A stretch of 64,000 nt of DNA from Ottowia testudinis (GTDB lineage Bacteria > Pseudomonadota > Gammaproteobacteria > Burkholderiales > Burkholderiaceae_C). The position numbers and the translations under genes were made by a program. The stretch covers positions 1,860,001 to 1,924,000 of the forward strand of contig NZ_CP071796.1 of NCBI RefSeq assembly GCF_017498525.1, in the 5' to 3' direction. Each line of letters opens with the position of its first letter. Position 1 is the stretch's first letter. Under the pieces are notes generated by a model that saw only the letters and a program-made list of their open reading frames with translations, searched no databases and was not told the DNA's origin. This document shows, piece after piece, positions 26,017 through 36,614 of the stretch.

Positions 26017-27621
26017 TTATGGCGTGCAGTAGCTCGCCACCACAGGTGCCGGCACGGAGACCAGCCCTCCGTCGGACCAACGGTTCACCGGCGTCACGCT
26101 GATGTTGCAGCGTGCATCGACCGTGAGGTTGAACAACGTCAGCCAATCGGTGCTGTTCGTCACTTCGCCAGCCGGCGGGCCGAACACCTGCGAGCGCCCG
26201 GCGTAGTTCAGTTCGACACGCACCGGCGAGCCGGTCATGCCCGGGTTGAAGCTGCCGCTGTAGTTGCGCAGGCCGTAGGTGTAGGTGCCAATCATCAGAC
26301 GGCGGATGGTGACCACCTCGGGGCCGTAGCTGGTGATGTCGTCGACGTCCAGGTTGGCGAACGGCGCTTGCGTCAGCGAGCCCTGCGAGCCGAAGTAGAT
26401 GTGCGAGCCGTCGGGCGCTACCAGATGCGAATCAACGTCGGACGGGCTGGCGCCCCAGGTCAGCTTGACGCTGACGCCGCTGGCCTGCGATTCGAGCGTC
26501 AGGCATTCGGGCAAGGTGATGTCGGCGTTGGCGGGGCCCGCGGTGACCGAATTGGTGATCTTGCCATCCAGGAAGCCGGCCACGATGGCCTTGCCGCCGC
26601 GCTTGACCGGCAGGCGGAACTTGCCCGCGGCGTCGGTGCGGGCGGCGGAAGCGCCGGAGTAGTCGATGCCGTCGGAGGTCACCTGCACATCGGCGGCATT
26701 GGCGGGCTGGCCTTGCGCATTGAGGCTGCGTACGCAACCGTTGACGTATACCGTCTCCAGCAGGCGGTCGGCGTTCCAGTAGCTGAAATGGCCCACGCTG
26801 CCCTCGTAGTAGGCGCTGGTGCCGGTGCCGCGCAGGGCAGCGCTGCCTTCCTGCACCCACAGGCCCTTGGCTTCGTCGAAGTAGAACAGCGGAATGGTGG
26901 CCGGCAGTTCGGCGCTGCGCGTGGCCACCGGAATGCGCAAGGTGGCGGTCTTGCCGCTGCCCAGGTTCAGGCGCTTACCCGTGGCATCGGTCAGGGTGAC
27001 ATTGAGCGCACCCCAGCTTTCCATCTGGCCCACGCCCCCGCCCGGCAGCGCCACGCGATAGTAGCCGGGCATGGCGGCGACGTCCTGAGCTGGGTTAATG
27101 ACGGTCAGTGCCACCGAATAGTTGCCGGTGACCGGCGTGCCGGCCGCGTCGACCACGCTGTTGGCGGGGATCGTGACCTGCGCGGCGGAGCCGCTCACGG
27201 TGGCGGTGACCGTGCCCGAGCCTGCGCCTTGCGTGACACCGCCCACCGGTTGTAGCCGGACGTTCGCCATGCGTGTGGCGTTGGCGGCGGTGGATTCGAC
27301 CGCGAAGCCTTCGCCAAAGCCCGCCGCGTTGACGCGCACCACGGTGCGTTCACCCACGGGTGCGTTGCTCATCGAATAGTTACCGCTGGCGTCCGTCGTG
27401 GCGCTGGCATTGCCGACGGTGACTTTGGCGCCAGCCACGGCGCTGCCGTCGATGCTGCTGGTGACGCGGCCGTTGATCGTGGCGTTGCCAACGGGCGCGG
27501 GCGATGGAGCAGGCGATGGGGCAGGCGCGCTGTCACTATCGCTGCCGCCGCAGGCGGCCACGGTGGCCGAAAGCAGGGCCACGCAGAAAAGCCGTGCAAG
27601 GCTGGGACGGACGAAATTCAT
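26017..27621 (-). CDS. Exported lipoprotein with carboxypeptidase-regulatory-like domain
   Basis: 534 residues from the ATG with GAGGG 5 bases upstream (MNFVRPSLARLF). A lipoprotein signal ends SATVAACGGSD, then a Ser/Pro/Ala linker. Residues about 40-115 are a carboxypeptidase-regulatory-like beta-sandwich (ATINGRVTSSIDGSAVAGAK, SATTDASGNYSMSNAPVG). A second such repeat is likely at about 300-380. The C-terminal part (about 390-530) has SPSDVDSHLVAPDGSHIYFG, resembling YfaP-type beta domains. Expected at the cell surface or periplasm; function unknown. It separates trmD from rplS. Confidence 0.82.
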   Translation of the reverse strand: MNFVRPSLARLFCVALLSATVAACGGSDSDSAPAPSPAPSPAPVGNATINGRVTSSIDGSAVAGAKVTVGNASATTDASGNYSMSNAPVGERTVVRVNAAGFGEGFAVESTAANATRMANVRLQPVGGVTQGAGSGTVTATVSGSAAQVTIPANSVVDAAGTPVTGNYSVALTVINPAQDVAAMPGYYRVALPGGGVGQMESWGALNVTLTDATGKRLNLGSGKTATLRIPVATRSAELPATIPLFYFDEAKGLWVQEGSAALRGTGTSAYYEGSVGHFSYWNADRLLETVYVNGCVRSLNAQGQPANAADVQVTSDGIDYSGASAARTDAAGKFRLPVKRGGKAIVAGFLDGKITNSVTAGPANADITLPECLTLESQASGVSVKLTWGASPSDVDSHLVAPDGSHIYFGSQGSLTQAPFANLDVDDITSYGPEVVTIRRLMIGTYTYGLRNYSGSFNPGMTGSPVRVELNYAGRSQVFGPPAGEVTNSTDWLTLFNLTVDARCNISVTPVNRWSDGGLVSVPAPVVASYCTP

Positions 27622-27854
27622 TAAAACCCTCATTTTTTCGTGAAATAAGTCACGAATTCTAAAGGGTCTTTTGTGGGTATGCCATGCCGAAGCGGGTGGC
27701 GTCGGCATTGCCGGGAGTCTTGCGTGACGCCACGGTCTGAAAATCGAAGTAGAATGGAGGGCTTTTCGATCCTCTGCCCGCCGCGGCCCTGACAAGCCCG
27801 ATTCAAGGCTGGCCGCCCCTAGCGTAGCGTGTGCATGATCGAGACGAGAGAACC

Positions 27855-28256
27855 ATGAACCTGATCGAAACCCTCGAAAAAGAGGAAATCGAGCGCTTGG
27901 GCAAGAACGTGCCCGAGTTCGCTCCTGGCGACACCGTCATCGTGTCCGTCAACGTCGTCGAAGGCGCCCGCAAGCGCGTGCAGGCATATGAAGGCGTGGT
28001 GATTGCGAAGCGCAACCGCGGCCTGAACAGCGGTTTCACCGTGCGCAAGATCTCCAGCGGCGAAGGCGTGGAGCGCACCTTCCAGACCTACAGCCCGCTG
28101 ATCGCCAAGATCGAGGTCAAGCGCCGCGGCGACGTGCGCCGCGCCAAGCTGTACTACCTGCGCGGCCTGTCCGGCAAGAAGGCCCGCATCAAGGAAAAGC
28201 TGCCCGGCCGCGTGGCCAAGCAGATCGGCGAAGCCGCCGTGCCCGCCGCCGAGTAA
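27855..28256 (+). CDS. rplS: 50S ribosomal protein L19
   Basis: 133 residues starting [20 protein letters not shown]. It sits at the 30S-50S interface. The family signatures [39 protein letters not shown] and [20 protein letters not shown] are all present. The C-terminal ~15 residues are an extension rich in Ala. It has its own 5' region (27622-27854), with a possible -10 TAGAAT at 27750, since trmD is distant. A strong terminator follows. Confidence 0.97.
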   Translation: MNLIETLEKEEIERLGKNVPEFAPGDTVIVSVNVVEGARKRVQAYEGVVIAKRNRGLNSGFTVRKISSGEGVERTFQTYSPLIAKIEVKRRGDVRRAKLYYLRGLSGKKARIKEKLPGRVAKQIGEAAVPAAE

Positions 28257-28298
28257 AAGACCCGGCGCCAAGCCCTCTCCAGGGTTGCGTCCAGACCG

Positions 28299-28333
28299 GC
28301 CGCCTGCAGCCTTTGGCTCAGGCGGTTTTTTTT
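28299..28333 (+). terminator. Rho-independent terminator of rplS
   Basis: GCCGCCTG, loop, CAGGCGG, then a run of eight T. Confidence 0.9.
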
Positions 28334-28382
28334 CTTGTGCGACAGGGGTGCGGCGCGGCGTGCGCACAATCGGCGCTTGGCC

Positions 28383-29126
28383 ATGACTTTGAACACCTCG
28401 CTTTCCAAGCTGCCCAACTTCAATCCACGCCACGTACCCGTGACCGGCGTGGACGCGCACTTGCCCGCCGTGCCCGCCGAGCGCCTAACGCCCGCCGCGT
28501 TGCGTCAGCGCTTCATCACGCCACCCGCGTGGCGGCCCGAGTTGCGCGAAGAGCCGCGCTTTGCCGACCGCGCGCCCGCCGCTGCCGCCGTGCTGGTGCC
28601 ACTGGTGGATCGGCCCAGCGGCCTGTCGGTGCTGCTGACCGAGCGCACGGCCAACCTTTCCACGCATTCTGGGCAAGTCGCTTTTCCGGGGGGCAAGGTG
28701 GACCCGGAAGATCTCGACGCCGTCGATGCCGCCCTTCGCGAGGCGCAGGAGGAGGTCGATCTGCAACGCGGCTTTGTCGATGTGCTGGGTCAACTGCCGG
28801 TGTACGTGACCGGCACGCAATTCATTGTCACGCCCGTGGTGGCGGTGGTAAGGCCGGGCTTTGTGCTGCATCCCAATCCGGGCGAGGTAGCGCATGCCTT
28901 TGAAGTGCCGCTCTCATTCTTGATGAACCCCGCGCACCACCGGCGTCACCGCTTCGAATGGGACGGCCAAGTGCGCGAGTGGTTCTCGATGCCCTATGTC
29001 GAGCGCGTGCGGGTGGATCGCGGTGCGGGCGAGTCTCCACCCACCCCCGACAGCGAGGTCGAGCGCTACATCTGGGGGGCCACCGCCGGCATGTTGCGTA
29101 ACTTCTACAGATTTTTGTCGGCCTGA
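28383..29126 (+). CDS. NUDIX hydrolase, CoA pyrophosphatase type
   Basis: 247 residues. The NUDIX box is GGKVDPEDLDAVDAALREAQ followed by EEVDL, fitting GxxxxxE-type spacing with REAQEE as the metal-binding helix. The upstream LLTERTANLSTHSGQVAFPG (about 97-116) is the CoA-pyrophosphatase (NudL/YeaB) extension. Predicted to hydrolyse CoA or derivatives to phosphopantetheine and 3',5'-ADP. The start ATG at 28383 lies 50 bp after the rplS terminator. Confidence 0.9.
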   Translation: MTLNTSLSKLPNFNPRHVPVTGVDAHLPAVPAERLTPAALRQRFITPPAWRPELREEPRFADRAPAAAAVLVPLVDRPSGLSVLLTERTANLSTHSGQVAFPGGKVDPEDLDAVDAALREAQEEVDLQRGFVDVLGQLPVYVTGTQFIVTPVVAVVRPGFVLHPNPGEVAHAFEVPLSFLMNPAHHRRHRFEWDGQVREWFSMPYVERVRVDRGAGESPPTPDSEVERYIWGATAGMLRNFYRFLSA

Positions 29127-29170
29127 GCCCGCGCCAAGGCCGCCGTGGGCCGGGTCACTATCATGTGCTC

Positions 29171-30157
29171 ATGGCTTTTTTCGCGATTGCGATAGCACTC
29201 CTGCTAGAGCAGGTGCGCCCGCTGGCGGCCGACCACCCGGCCGCCACTGGCCTGCGCCGCTGGCTGCGCCTGGTGGGACGCAACGTCGACGCCGGCGGCG
29301 TGCAGCACGGCTGGCTGGCGTGGTTGTTGGCCGTGGGCGTGCCGACGCTGGGTGTGATCGCGGTGCACTGGCTGTTGGCCTGGCTGGGCGGCTGGCCGTT
29401 GACGGTGCTGTGGAGCGTGGGGGTGTTGTATCTGACGCTCGGGTTTCGGCAGTTCAGCCACCACTTCACCGGCATTCGCGACGCGCTGGAAGCGGGCGAC
29501 GAGGAGCGCGCCCGCGTGCTGTTGGCGCGCTGGCAGCAGGTGGATGCGAGCAGCGTGCCGCGCAGCGAAATCGTGCGCCACGTCCTTGAGTATTCGGTGC
29601 TCGCCGCGCACCGGCACGTGTTCGGCGTGTTGGCCTGGTTCTGCTTCGGCACGGTGCTGGGTCTGGGCCCGGCTGGCGCGGTGTTCTATCGCAACGCCGA
29701 ATATGCCGCGCGCTACTGGCGCCGCAAGTCCGAAGCGCCCGACCAGCCCACCAGCGCCGCGCTGCGCGGCGCGGCCGATGCCGCCTGGCACATGATCGAC
29801 TGGCTGCCGGCGCGCACGACGGCGCTGGGCTTTGCCATTGTCGGCAGTTTCGAGGACGCCATCGACGTCTGGCGCAACCATGCCTCTCGCTTTGCCAACG
29901 TCAATGACGGCGTGATCCTGGCCGCCACCGCGGGCGCCATTGGCGTGCGGCTGGGCGGTGCATCGCTGCGGCCATTGATGGCCGAAAGCGAAGGCCAGCC
30001 GGTGCCCAACCCTGGCGCGTTGGCCGGCGGCGATGGCTTGCCGGGCGAGCCGGCGCGTACGCTGCATTTCACGCAGGTGGTGGGGTTGGTGTGGCGCACG
30101 GTGGCGCTGTGGCTGCTGCTGCTGGTGCTGCTGACGCTGGCGCATGTGCTGGGGTGA
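29171..30157 (+). CDS. CobD/CbiB family membrane protein
   Basis: About 328 residues, with four or more hydrophobic segments (MAFFAIAIALLLEQVRPL at the start). The CobD/CbiB family builds the aminopropanol arm of cobalamin. In Burkholderiales a copy like this lies outside cobalamin loci and is annotated as a regulatory or unknown protein, so the enzyme role is uncertain. Seen: FRQFSHHFTGIRDALEAGD, FWCFGTVLGLGPAG-like hydrophobic stretches and DWLPARTTALGFAIVGSFED, the family core. Start either the GTG at 29165 or this ATG. A single gene with CR1 downstream. Confidence 0.75.
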   Translation: MAFFAIAIALLLEQVRPLAADHPAATGLRRWLRLVGRNVDAGGVQHGWLAWLLAVGVPTLGVIAVHWLLAWLGGWPLTVLWSVGVLYLTLGFRQFSHHFTGIRDALEAGDEERARVLLARWQQVDASSVPRSEIVRHVLEYSVLAAHRHVFGVLAWFCFGTVLGLGPAGAVFYRNAEYAARYWRRKSEAPDQPTSAALRGAADAAWHMIDWLPARTTALGFAIVGSFEDAIDVWRNHASRFANVNDGVILAATAGAIGVRLGGASLRPLMAESEGQPVPNPGALAGGDGLPGEPARTLHFTQVVGLVWRTVALWLLLLVLLTLAHVLG

Positions 30158-30179
30158 TTTTTCCAAGAAAAAAGCCGCC

Positions 30180-30222
30180 TGTCCGCGCCGAACAAGCGCG
30201 AGCAGCTATTGTTTTGATAGAT
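30180..30222 (-). repeat. CR1 half-element
   Basis: ACAAGCGCGAGCAGCTATTG followed by TTTTGATAG, between the CobD-like and CoA-transferase genes. Confidence 0.75.
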
Positions 30223-30316
30223 TTCAGAGGGGCCGTCGCCGGCATCGGAGTCATGCTGTGGCGCGCCGGCTGGCTCAGGGTGCGGTTGGCAGCCTGAACC
30301 GCGACACTGTCAACAC

Positions 30317-31528
30317 ATGAACGATCAACCCCATGCGCTTTTGCGCCAGCGGCCTCTTGAAGGCTTGCGTGTGGTCGAATTCACCCACATGGTGATGGGC
30401 CCCACTTGCGGCCTGGTGCTGGCCGATCTGGGTGCCGAAGTCATCAAGGTCGAGCCCATCGAGGGCGACCGCACGCGTCACCTGCTGGGCGCCGGCGCGG
30501 GCTTTTTCCCGATGTTCAACCGTGGCAAGAAGAGCATCGCGATCGACCTGCATCAGCCCGAGGGTGCGGCGGTGGCGCGCAAGCTGGCCGCCAGCGCCGA
30601 CGTGGTGGCCGAGAACTTCAAGCCCCGCACCATGGCCAAGTACGGCCTGGACTACGCCGCGCTGTCGGCGCGGAACGAGCGCCTGATCTACGTCAGCTGC
30701 AAGGGCTTTTTGCCCGGCCCTTACGAACACCGCACGGCGCTGGACGAAGTGGTGCAGATGATGGGCGGGCTGGCGTACATGACGGGCCGCCCGGGCGATC
30801 CGCTGCGCGCGGGCAGCAGCGTGAACGACATCATGGGCGGCATGTTCGGTGCCATCGGGGCGCTGGGCGCCATCATCCAGCGCGGCATCACCGGCAAGGG
30901 GCAGGAGGTGCAAAGCGCGCTGTTCGAAAACAACGTGTTCCTGGTCGGCCAGCACATGCTGCAGTACGCCATCACCGGCGAGCCTGCCGCGCCCATGCCC
31001 GAGCGCATCAGCGCTTGGGGCGTGTACGACGTGTTCACGGTGAACGGCGGCGAGCAGATCTTTCTGGCGGCGGTGAGCGATGCGCAGTGGCGAACCTTTT
31101 GCGATGCGCTGGGTTTTGGCGACTTGCGCGACAAGCCCGAGTACGCCACCAACAACCAGCGCGTGCGCGCCCGTTCGACACTGATGCCGCTGCTGCGCGA
31201 GCGCCTGTCCACGCGACGTGCGGACGAACTGGCGGCGCTGTTTGAAAAGGTCGGCTTGCCGTTTGCGCCCATTCGCAAACCCGAGGAGCTGTACGACGAC
31301 CCGCACCTGAAAGCGACCGGAGGCTTGGCTGGCATCACGCTCACCGATGGCGCGCGGGCGGGCCAGCCGGCGCAGACCACATTGCTGCCGTTTACCTTGG
31401 GCGGAGATCGTCTGGGCGTGGGCGCGCAGCCCCCACGGATGGGCGAAGACACGGCGGCGGTGCTTGCTCAACTGGGTTACGACGCTACGGAAATAGAAGC
31501 GCTTCGCGCTGGCCACGCGGTCGCTTGA
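30317..31528 (+). CDS. CoA-transferase, CaiB/BaiF (class III) family
   Basis: 403 residues. Class III enzymes move CoA between carboxylic acids through an aspartyl-CoA thioester. Seen: GLRVVEFTHMVMGPTCGLVL, ADLGAEVIKVEP, the GRGKKSI-like NRGKKSIAIDLHQPEG, and RTALDEVVQMMGGLAYMTG, which carries the catalytic Asp, then the typical DKPEYATNNQR tail. The substrate is unknown. The gene sits directly before a solute-binding protein and ABC transporter and near an aldehyde dehydrogenase, which suggests uptake and CoA-activation of an organic acid. Confidence 0.9.
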   Translation: MNDQPHALLRQRPLEGLRVVEFTHMVMGPTCGLVLADLGAEVIKVEPIEGDRTRHLLGAGAGFFPMFNRGKKSIAIDLHQPEGAAVARKLAASADVVAENFKPRTMAKYGLDYAALSARNERLIYVSCKGFLPGPYEHRTALDEVVQMMGGLAYMTGRPGDPLRAGSSVNDIMGGMFGAIGALGAIIQRGITGKGQEVQSALFENNVFLVGQHMLQYAITGEPAAPMPERISAWGVYDVFTVNGGEQIFLAAVSDAQWRTFCDALGFGDLRDKPEYATNNQRVRARSTLMPLLRERLSTRRADELAALFEKVGLPFAPIRKPEELYDDPHLKATGGLAGITLTDGARAGQPAQTTLLPFTLGGDRLGVGAQPPRMGEDTAAVLAQLGYDATEIEALRAGHAVA

Positions 31529-31633
31529 GGTCGATTTGGTTCAAATATCAAGAAAACACGATGGGCATGAAACCTACGCCCGGGCTAGGGTAATTCCTGA
31601 GCGGATGCAAGCAGAATGCCCCAGACCCGCCCG

Positions 31634-31639
31634 TAGAAT
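31634..31639 (+). promoter_or_regulatory. Possible -10 box for the liv operon
   Basis: TAGAAT directly before the palindromic operator at 31643. The -35 is not clear. Confidence 0.35.
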
Positions 31640-31642
31640 CAT

Positions 31643-31665
31643 TAACCGACCGAGCGGTCAGGTTA
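31643..31665 (+). promoter_or_regulatory. Palindromic operator, TetR-type, before the ABC operon
   Basis: A 23-base near-perfect palindrome: TAACCGACCG and CGGTCAGGTTA around AG, with one unpaired base. The inner GACCG-AG-CGGTC resembles operators of TetR-family repressors of fatty- or organic-acid genes. It sits just after a TAGAAT -10-like box, where a repressor would block transcription, 57 bases before the gene start. No repressor gene is in the window. Confidence 0.6.
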
Positions 31666-31721
31666 TGACGCACAGGCGCGATCAGACCGAGCATCCCATC
31701 ACTATCTCCCGGAGACTACCC

Positions 31722-32876
31722 ATGCAATTGAAGAAGTTGGCGCTGCTGTGCGCCGCGGTTGTCGGATTTTCAGCGCCCGCCTGGGCCGACGTGAATGTCG
31801 GCGTCACGGTGTCGGCCACCGGGCCGGCCGCATCGCTGGGTATTCCCGAGCGCAACACCATCGCGCTGATGCCGCGAGAAATCGCGGGCCATAAGATCAA
31901 TTACATCGTGCTCGACGACGCCTCGGACACCACGGCCGCGGTGACCAACACGCGCAAGCTGATTTCCGAGAACAAGGTCGACATCGTGCTGGGTTCCACC
32001 ACGACGCCCAACTCGCTGGCCATGATCGACGCGGTGTCTGAATCGAAGACGCCCATGATCTCGATGGCCGCCAGCGCCGCGATCGTGGAGCCGGTGGACG
32101 CCAAGAAGCGCTGGGTCTTCAAGACGCCGCAAAACGACATCATGATGGCGCTGGCCATTGCCGAGCACATGGCGGCGGCGGGCGTCAAAACGGCCGCCTA
32201 CATCGGTTTCGCCGATGCCTACGGCGAAGGCTGGCACCGTGAATTTTCCAAGGCGCTCGAGCTGAAGAAGATCAAGCTGGTGGCCAACGAGCGCTTTGCG
32301 CGCACCGACACCTCGGTCACTGGTCAGGTCCTGAAGATCATGGGCGCCAAGCCCGACGCGGTGCTGGTGGGCGGCTCGGGCACGCCCGCCGCGCTGCCGC
32401 AGAAAACGCTGAAGGAGCGGGGCTACGCCGGCAAGTACTACCAGACGCACGGCGTGGCCAATGCCGACTTCCTGCGCGTGGGTGGCAAGGACCTGGAAGG
32501 CACCTTTCTGCCCGCCGGCCCGGTGCTGGTGGCGGCGCAACTGCCGGTCGCCAACCCGGTGCGCAAATCGGCGCTGGAATACATCCAGGTCTATGAAGGC
32601 GCGCACGGCAAGGGCAGCGTGTCGACCTTCGGCGGCCACGCCTGGGACGCGGGGCTGCTGCTCAAGGCGGCCGTGCCAGTGGCGCTGAAGAACGCCACGC
32701 CCGGCACGCCGGAATTCCGCGCCGCGCTGCGCGACGCGCTGGAAGGCGCCAAGGACGTGGCCGGTGCCCACGGCATCTTCAATATGTCGGCCACCGATCA
32801 CCTGGGCCTTGACCAGCGCGCGCGCGTGATGGTGAAGATCGAAAACGGCGGCTGGAAATACCAGGACACCAAGTAA
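31722..32876 (+). CDS. ABC transporter substrate-binding protein, branched-chain type
   Basis: 384 residues. Periplasmic receptor of the LivK/HAAT family. Signal peptide ends SAPAWADVNVG. Seen: VGVTVSATGPAASLGIPERN and KTPMISMAASAAIVEP, then FARTDTSVTGQVLKIMGAKP, typical of the type I fold of receptors for amino or aromatic acids. The start follows GGAGA. Part of the run livK-like, livH-like, livMG, livF; 137 bp with hairpins separate it from the next gene. The ligand is not identifiable; some relatives bind aromatic acids. Confidence 0.9.
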   Translation: MQLKKLALLCAAVVGFSAPAWADVNVGVTVSATGPAASLGIPERNTIALMPREIAGHKINYIVLDDASDTTAAVTNTRKLISENKVDIVLGSTTTPNSLAMIDAVSESKTPMISMAASAAIVEPVDAKKRWVFKTPQNDIMMALAIAEHMAAAGVKTAAYIGFADAYGEGWHREFSKALELKKIKLVANERFARTDTSVTGQVLKIMGAKPDAVLVGGSGTPAALPQKTLKERGYAGKYYQTHGVANADFLRVGGKDLEGTFLPAGPVLVAAQLPVANPVRKSALEYIQVYEGAHGKGSVSTFGGHAWDAGLLLKAAVPVALKNATPGTPEFRAALRDALEGAKDVAGAHGIFNMSATDHLGLDQRARVMVKIENGGWKYQDTK

Positions 32877-33013
32877 GCGCGGCGCCGCCATGGCACCGGC
32901 CGCGCGCGCCTGGGTGACGGGCGCGGCGGCCTTTCAAACCTTTCAGGCAGCGCCGACCTTGGTCGGCGCATTCGCTTTCAATTTCATAGCGCCTCGCGCG
33001 CGCTGCGGCTTGC

Positions 33014-34042
33014 ATGGACTTACAAATCGCCCTGATGCTGGTGCAGGACGGCATCGTCAACGGTGCCATCTACGCGCTCATGGCGCTGGCCCTGGTGCTG
33101 GTGTTTTCGGTCACGCGCGTCATCTTCATTCCGCAAGGTGAGTTTGTCGCGTACGCGGCTTTGGCCATGGCGGCCTTGCAAACCGGCAAGTTGCCGCCGC
33201 TGTTGTGGATGCTGCTCGGCATGGCGGCGCTGTGCCTGGCAGTCGAGGCGGCGCGCCAGGCGCGCGGCGCCGAGGTGGACTGGAAAAGCACGCTGTTCTG
33301 GGCCGTGGCGCTGCCTGCGCTGGCGGCGCTGATGCTGCTGGTGGTCAAGCCGCAGGCCATGTGGCTGCAGGTGCTGGCGGTGCTGCTGCTGGTCACGCCG
33401 ATGGGGCCGCTGGTGTATCGCCTGGCGTACCGTCCGCTGGCGCATGCCACCGTGCTGATTTTGCTCATTGTGTCGGTGGCGCTGCATCTGGCCATGGTGG
33501 GGCTGGGTCTGTTTTTCTTTGGCGCCGAAGGTTCGCGCACCGACGCGTTTTCCGAGGCGCGCTGGGATGTGGGCGGTCTGACCATCACCGGCCAGTCGCT
33601 GGTCATTCTGGGCGTCACGGCGCTGCTGGTTGTGGCGATGTACTTTTTCTTTGAGCGCACCATCGTTGGCAAGGCACTGCGCGCCACGGCCATCAACCGC
33701 GTGGGCGCGCGGTTGATGGGCATTCCCACCGCGCTGTCGGGTGACTTGAGCTTTGCGCTGGCGGCGCTGATTGGCGCCGTCTCCGGCCTGCTGATCGCGC
33801 CGGTGACGACGGTTTATTACGACACCGGCTTTTTGATTGGCTTGAAGGGCTTTGTCGCCGCCATCGTGGGCGGTCTGTCGAGCTACCCGCTGGCGTTGGC
33901 CGGCGCGTTGCTGGTCGGGCAGCTCGAATCGTTCTCGTCGTTCTGGGCCAGCGCGTTCAAGGAGGTCATCGTGTTCACGCTGATCATCCCTGTGCTGTGG
34001 TGGCGCTCGCTCAACACGCACCACGTGGAGGACGAGGAATGA
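33014..34042 (+). CDS. livH: Branched-chain-type ABC transporter permease LivH
   Basis: 342 residues, eight or so membrane segments. Seen: QDGIVNGAIYALMALALVLV at the N-terminus, FIPQGEFVAY, FERTIVGKALRATAINRVGA (cytoplasmic EAA-like loop, about 217-236) and VYYDTGFLIGLKGFVAAIVG near the end. It forms the inner-membrane channel with LivM. The residues about 70-120 between helices are longer than in E. coli LivH and mostly hydrophobic. Its TGA overlaps the ATG of the next gene. Confidence 0.9.
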   Translation: MDLQIALMLVQDGIVNGAIYALMALALVLVFSVTRVIFIPQGEFVAYAALAMAALQTGKLPPLLWMLLGMAALCLAVEAARQARGAEVDWKSTLFWAVALPALAALMLLVVKPQAMWLQVLAVLLLVTPMGPLVYRLAYRPLAHATVLILLIVSVALHLAMVGLGLFFFGAEGSRTDAFSEARWDVGGLTITGQSLVILGVTALLVVAMYFFFERTIVGKALRATAINRVGARLMGIPTALSGDLSFALAALIGAVSGLLIAPVTTVYYDTGFLIGLKGFVAAIVGGLSSYPLALAGALLVGQLESFSSFWASAFKEVIVFTLIIPVLWWRSLNTHHVEDEE

Positions 34043-35849
34043 AGCCGCAAGTCCTCGTTATCGGTTTTGTCGTCCTGCTGGCGGCGGTGTGGGGCTTTTT
34101 GCCGCCGTTCACCGTCACGCTGCTGTGCTACATCGGCCTGTATTCGCTGGTCGCCGTGGGGCTGGTCATGCTCACTGGCGTGGGCGGCATGACGTCGTTC
34201 GGGCAGGCCGCGTTCGTTGGCTTGGGTGCGTACGCCACCGCATGGATCTGTACCGCGCCCGAGGCGGCGCAGTGGCTGTCCTTCGTGCCCAAGGGCCTGT
34301 ATCCCTGGGTTGGCCTCGCGCTGGGTTTGGCGGTCACGGCGCTGATCGCCTGGGGGCTGGGCGCGGTGACGCTGCGGCTGTCGGGCCACTACCTGCCGCT
34401 GGGCACCATCGCCTGGGGCCTGAGTCTGTACTACATGTTCGGCAACCTGCAGGCACTGGGCGGCTTCACCGGCATCAGCAGCCTGCCGCCGCTGGAGATT
34501 TTCGGGCTTTCGCTGGCCTCGCCGCGCATGCTGGGTATCGTCATCTGGGCGGTGCTGCTGCTGGCCATCTGGGCGCTGCACAACCTGCTGGATTCGCGCG
34601 AGGGCCGCGCCATCCGCGCGCTCAAGACGGGGCGGCTGATGGCCGAATCGATGGGCGTCGACACGGCGCAGCAGCGCATCAAACTGTTCGTGCTGGCGGC
34701 GCTGCTGGCGGCTGTCTCGGGCTGGCTGTATGCGCACCTGCAGCGCTTCGTCAACCCGACGCCGTTCAACCTCAACATCGGCATCGAATACCTGTTCATG
34801 GCGGTGGTGGGCGGCTCGGGCCATTTGTGGGGCGCGGTGCTGGGCGCCACGCTGATCACGCTGCTGAAGGAGCAGTTGCAGGACTGGCTGCCGCGCCTGC
34901 TCGGCACCAGCGGCAACTTCGAGATCGTGGTGTTTGGCCTGCTCATGCTGCTGGTGCTGCAGCGCGCCTCGGGCGGGCTGTGGCCGCTGTTGGCGGGTTT
35001 TGCGCAACGCGTGCTCAAGTTGCAACCGCCGCCGCGCGCCCTGGCCACGGCGGGTGCCGCGTCGCTCGAACAGCGCCCGCTGCCGCCCGCGGGCGAGCAA
35101 ATCCTGAAGGCCGACAAGGTCACCAAGCGCTTTGCCGGGCTGGTGGCCAACAACGCGGTCGACATGGACGTGCGCGCCGGCGAGGTGCACGCGCTCATCG
35201 GCCCCAACGGCGCCGGTAAAAGCACCTTCTTCAACATGATTTCGGGCGTGGACGACCCGACCGAAGGCCAGGTGCGCCTGATGGGCCAGGTGATGCAGGG
35301 CAAGCCTTCGCGTGCGTTTGCCGCGCTGGGCCTGGGCCGCACCTTTCAGCATGTGCGCCTGCTGGGCGAGCGCAGCGTGCTCGACAACGTGGCGCTGGGC
35401 GCGCACCGGCGCGGCCACAAAGGCTGGATCGCCAGCATGCTGCGCGCCGACCGCGCCGAAGAAGCGGCGGTGCTGGCCGAGGCCATGCGCCAGATCGAGC
35501 GCTGCGGCCTGGCCGAGGTGGCGCACACGCCCGCCGCATCGCTGCCGCTGGGGCAGCAGCGCATCGTCGAAATCGCCCGCGCGTTGGCCGGGCAGCCCGC
35601 CTTGCTGCTGCTGGACGAACCCGCCGCCGGCTTGCGCCACCTCGAAAAGCAAAGCCTGGCCAAGCTGCTGATCCAGCTGCGCGCCGAGGGCCTGGCGATT
35701 TTGGTGGTGGAGCACGACATGGAGTTTGTGATGAACCTGGCCGACCGCATCACCGTGCTGGAGTTTGGCACCGTGATCGCCCACGGCACACCGGCCGAGG
35801 TGCAGGCCAACCCGCGCGTGATCGCGGCCTATCTGGGCGGAGACCTGGC

Positions 35850-35853
<4 letters not shown>
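34039..35853 (+). CDS. Fused permease-ATPase LivM-LivG of the ABC transporter
   Basis: 604 residues. Residues 1-320 are a LivM-type permease (LTGVGGMTSFGQAAFVGLGA, GIEYLFMAVVGGSGHLWGAV). After a Pro/Ala linker (about 335-355), residues 355-604 are a LivG-type ATPase: Walker A HALIGPNGAGKSTFFNMISG, LPLGQQRIVEIARAL signature and Walker B ALLLLDEPAAGL, with the switch His in VVEHDMEFV. One polypeptide therefore gives channel and motor. The start overlaps livH (ATGA) and the end overlaps livF (ATGA). Confidence 0.92.
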
Positions 35854-36614
<761 letters not shown>

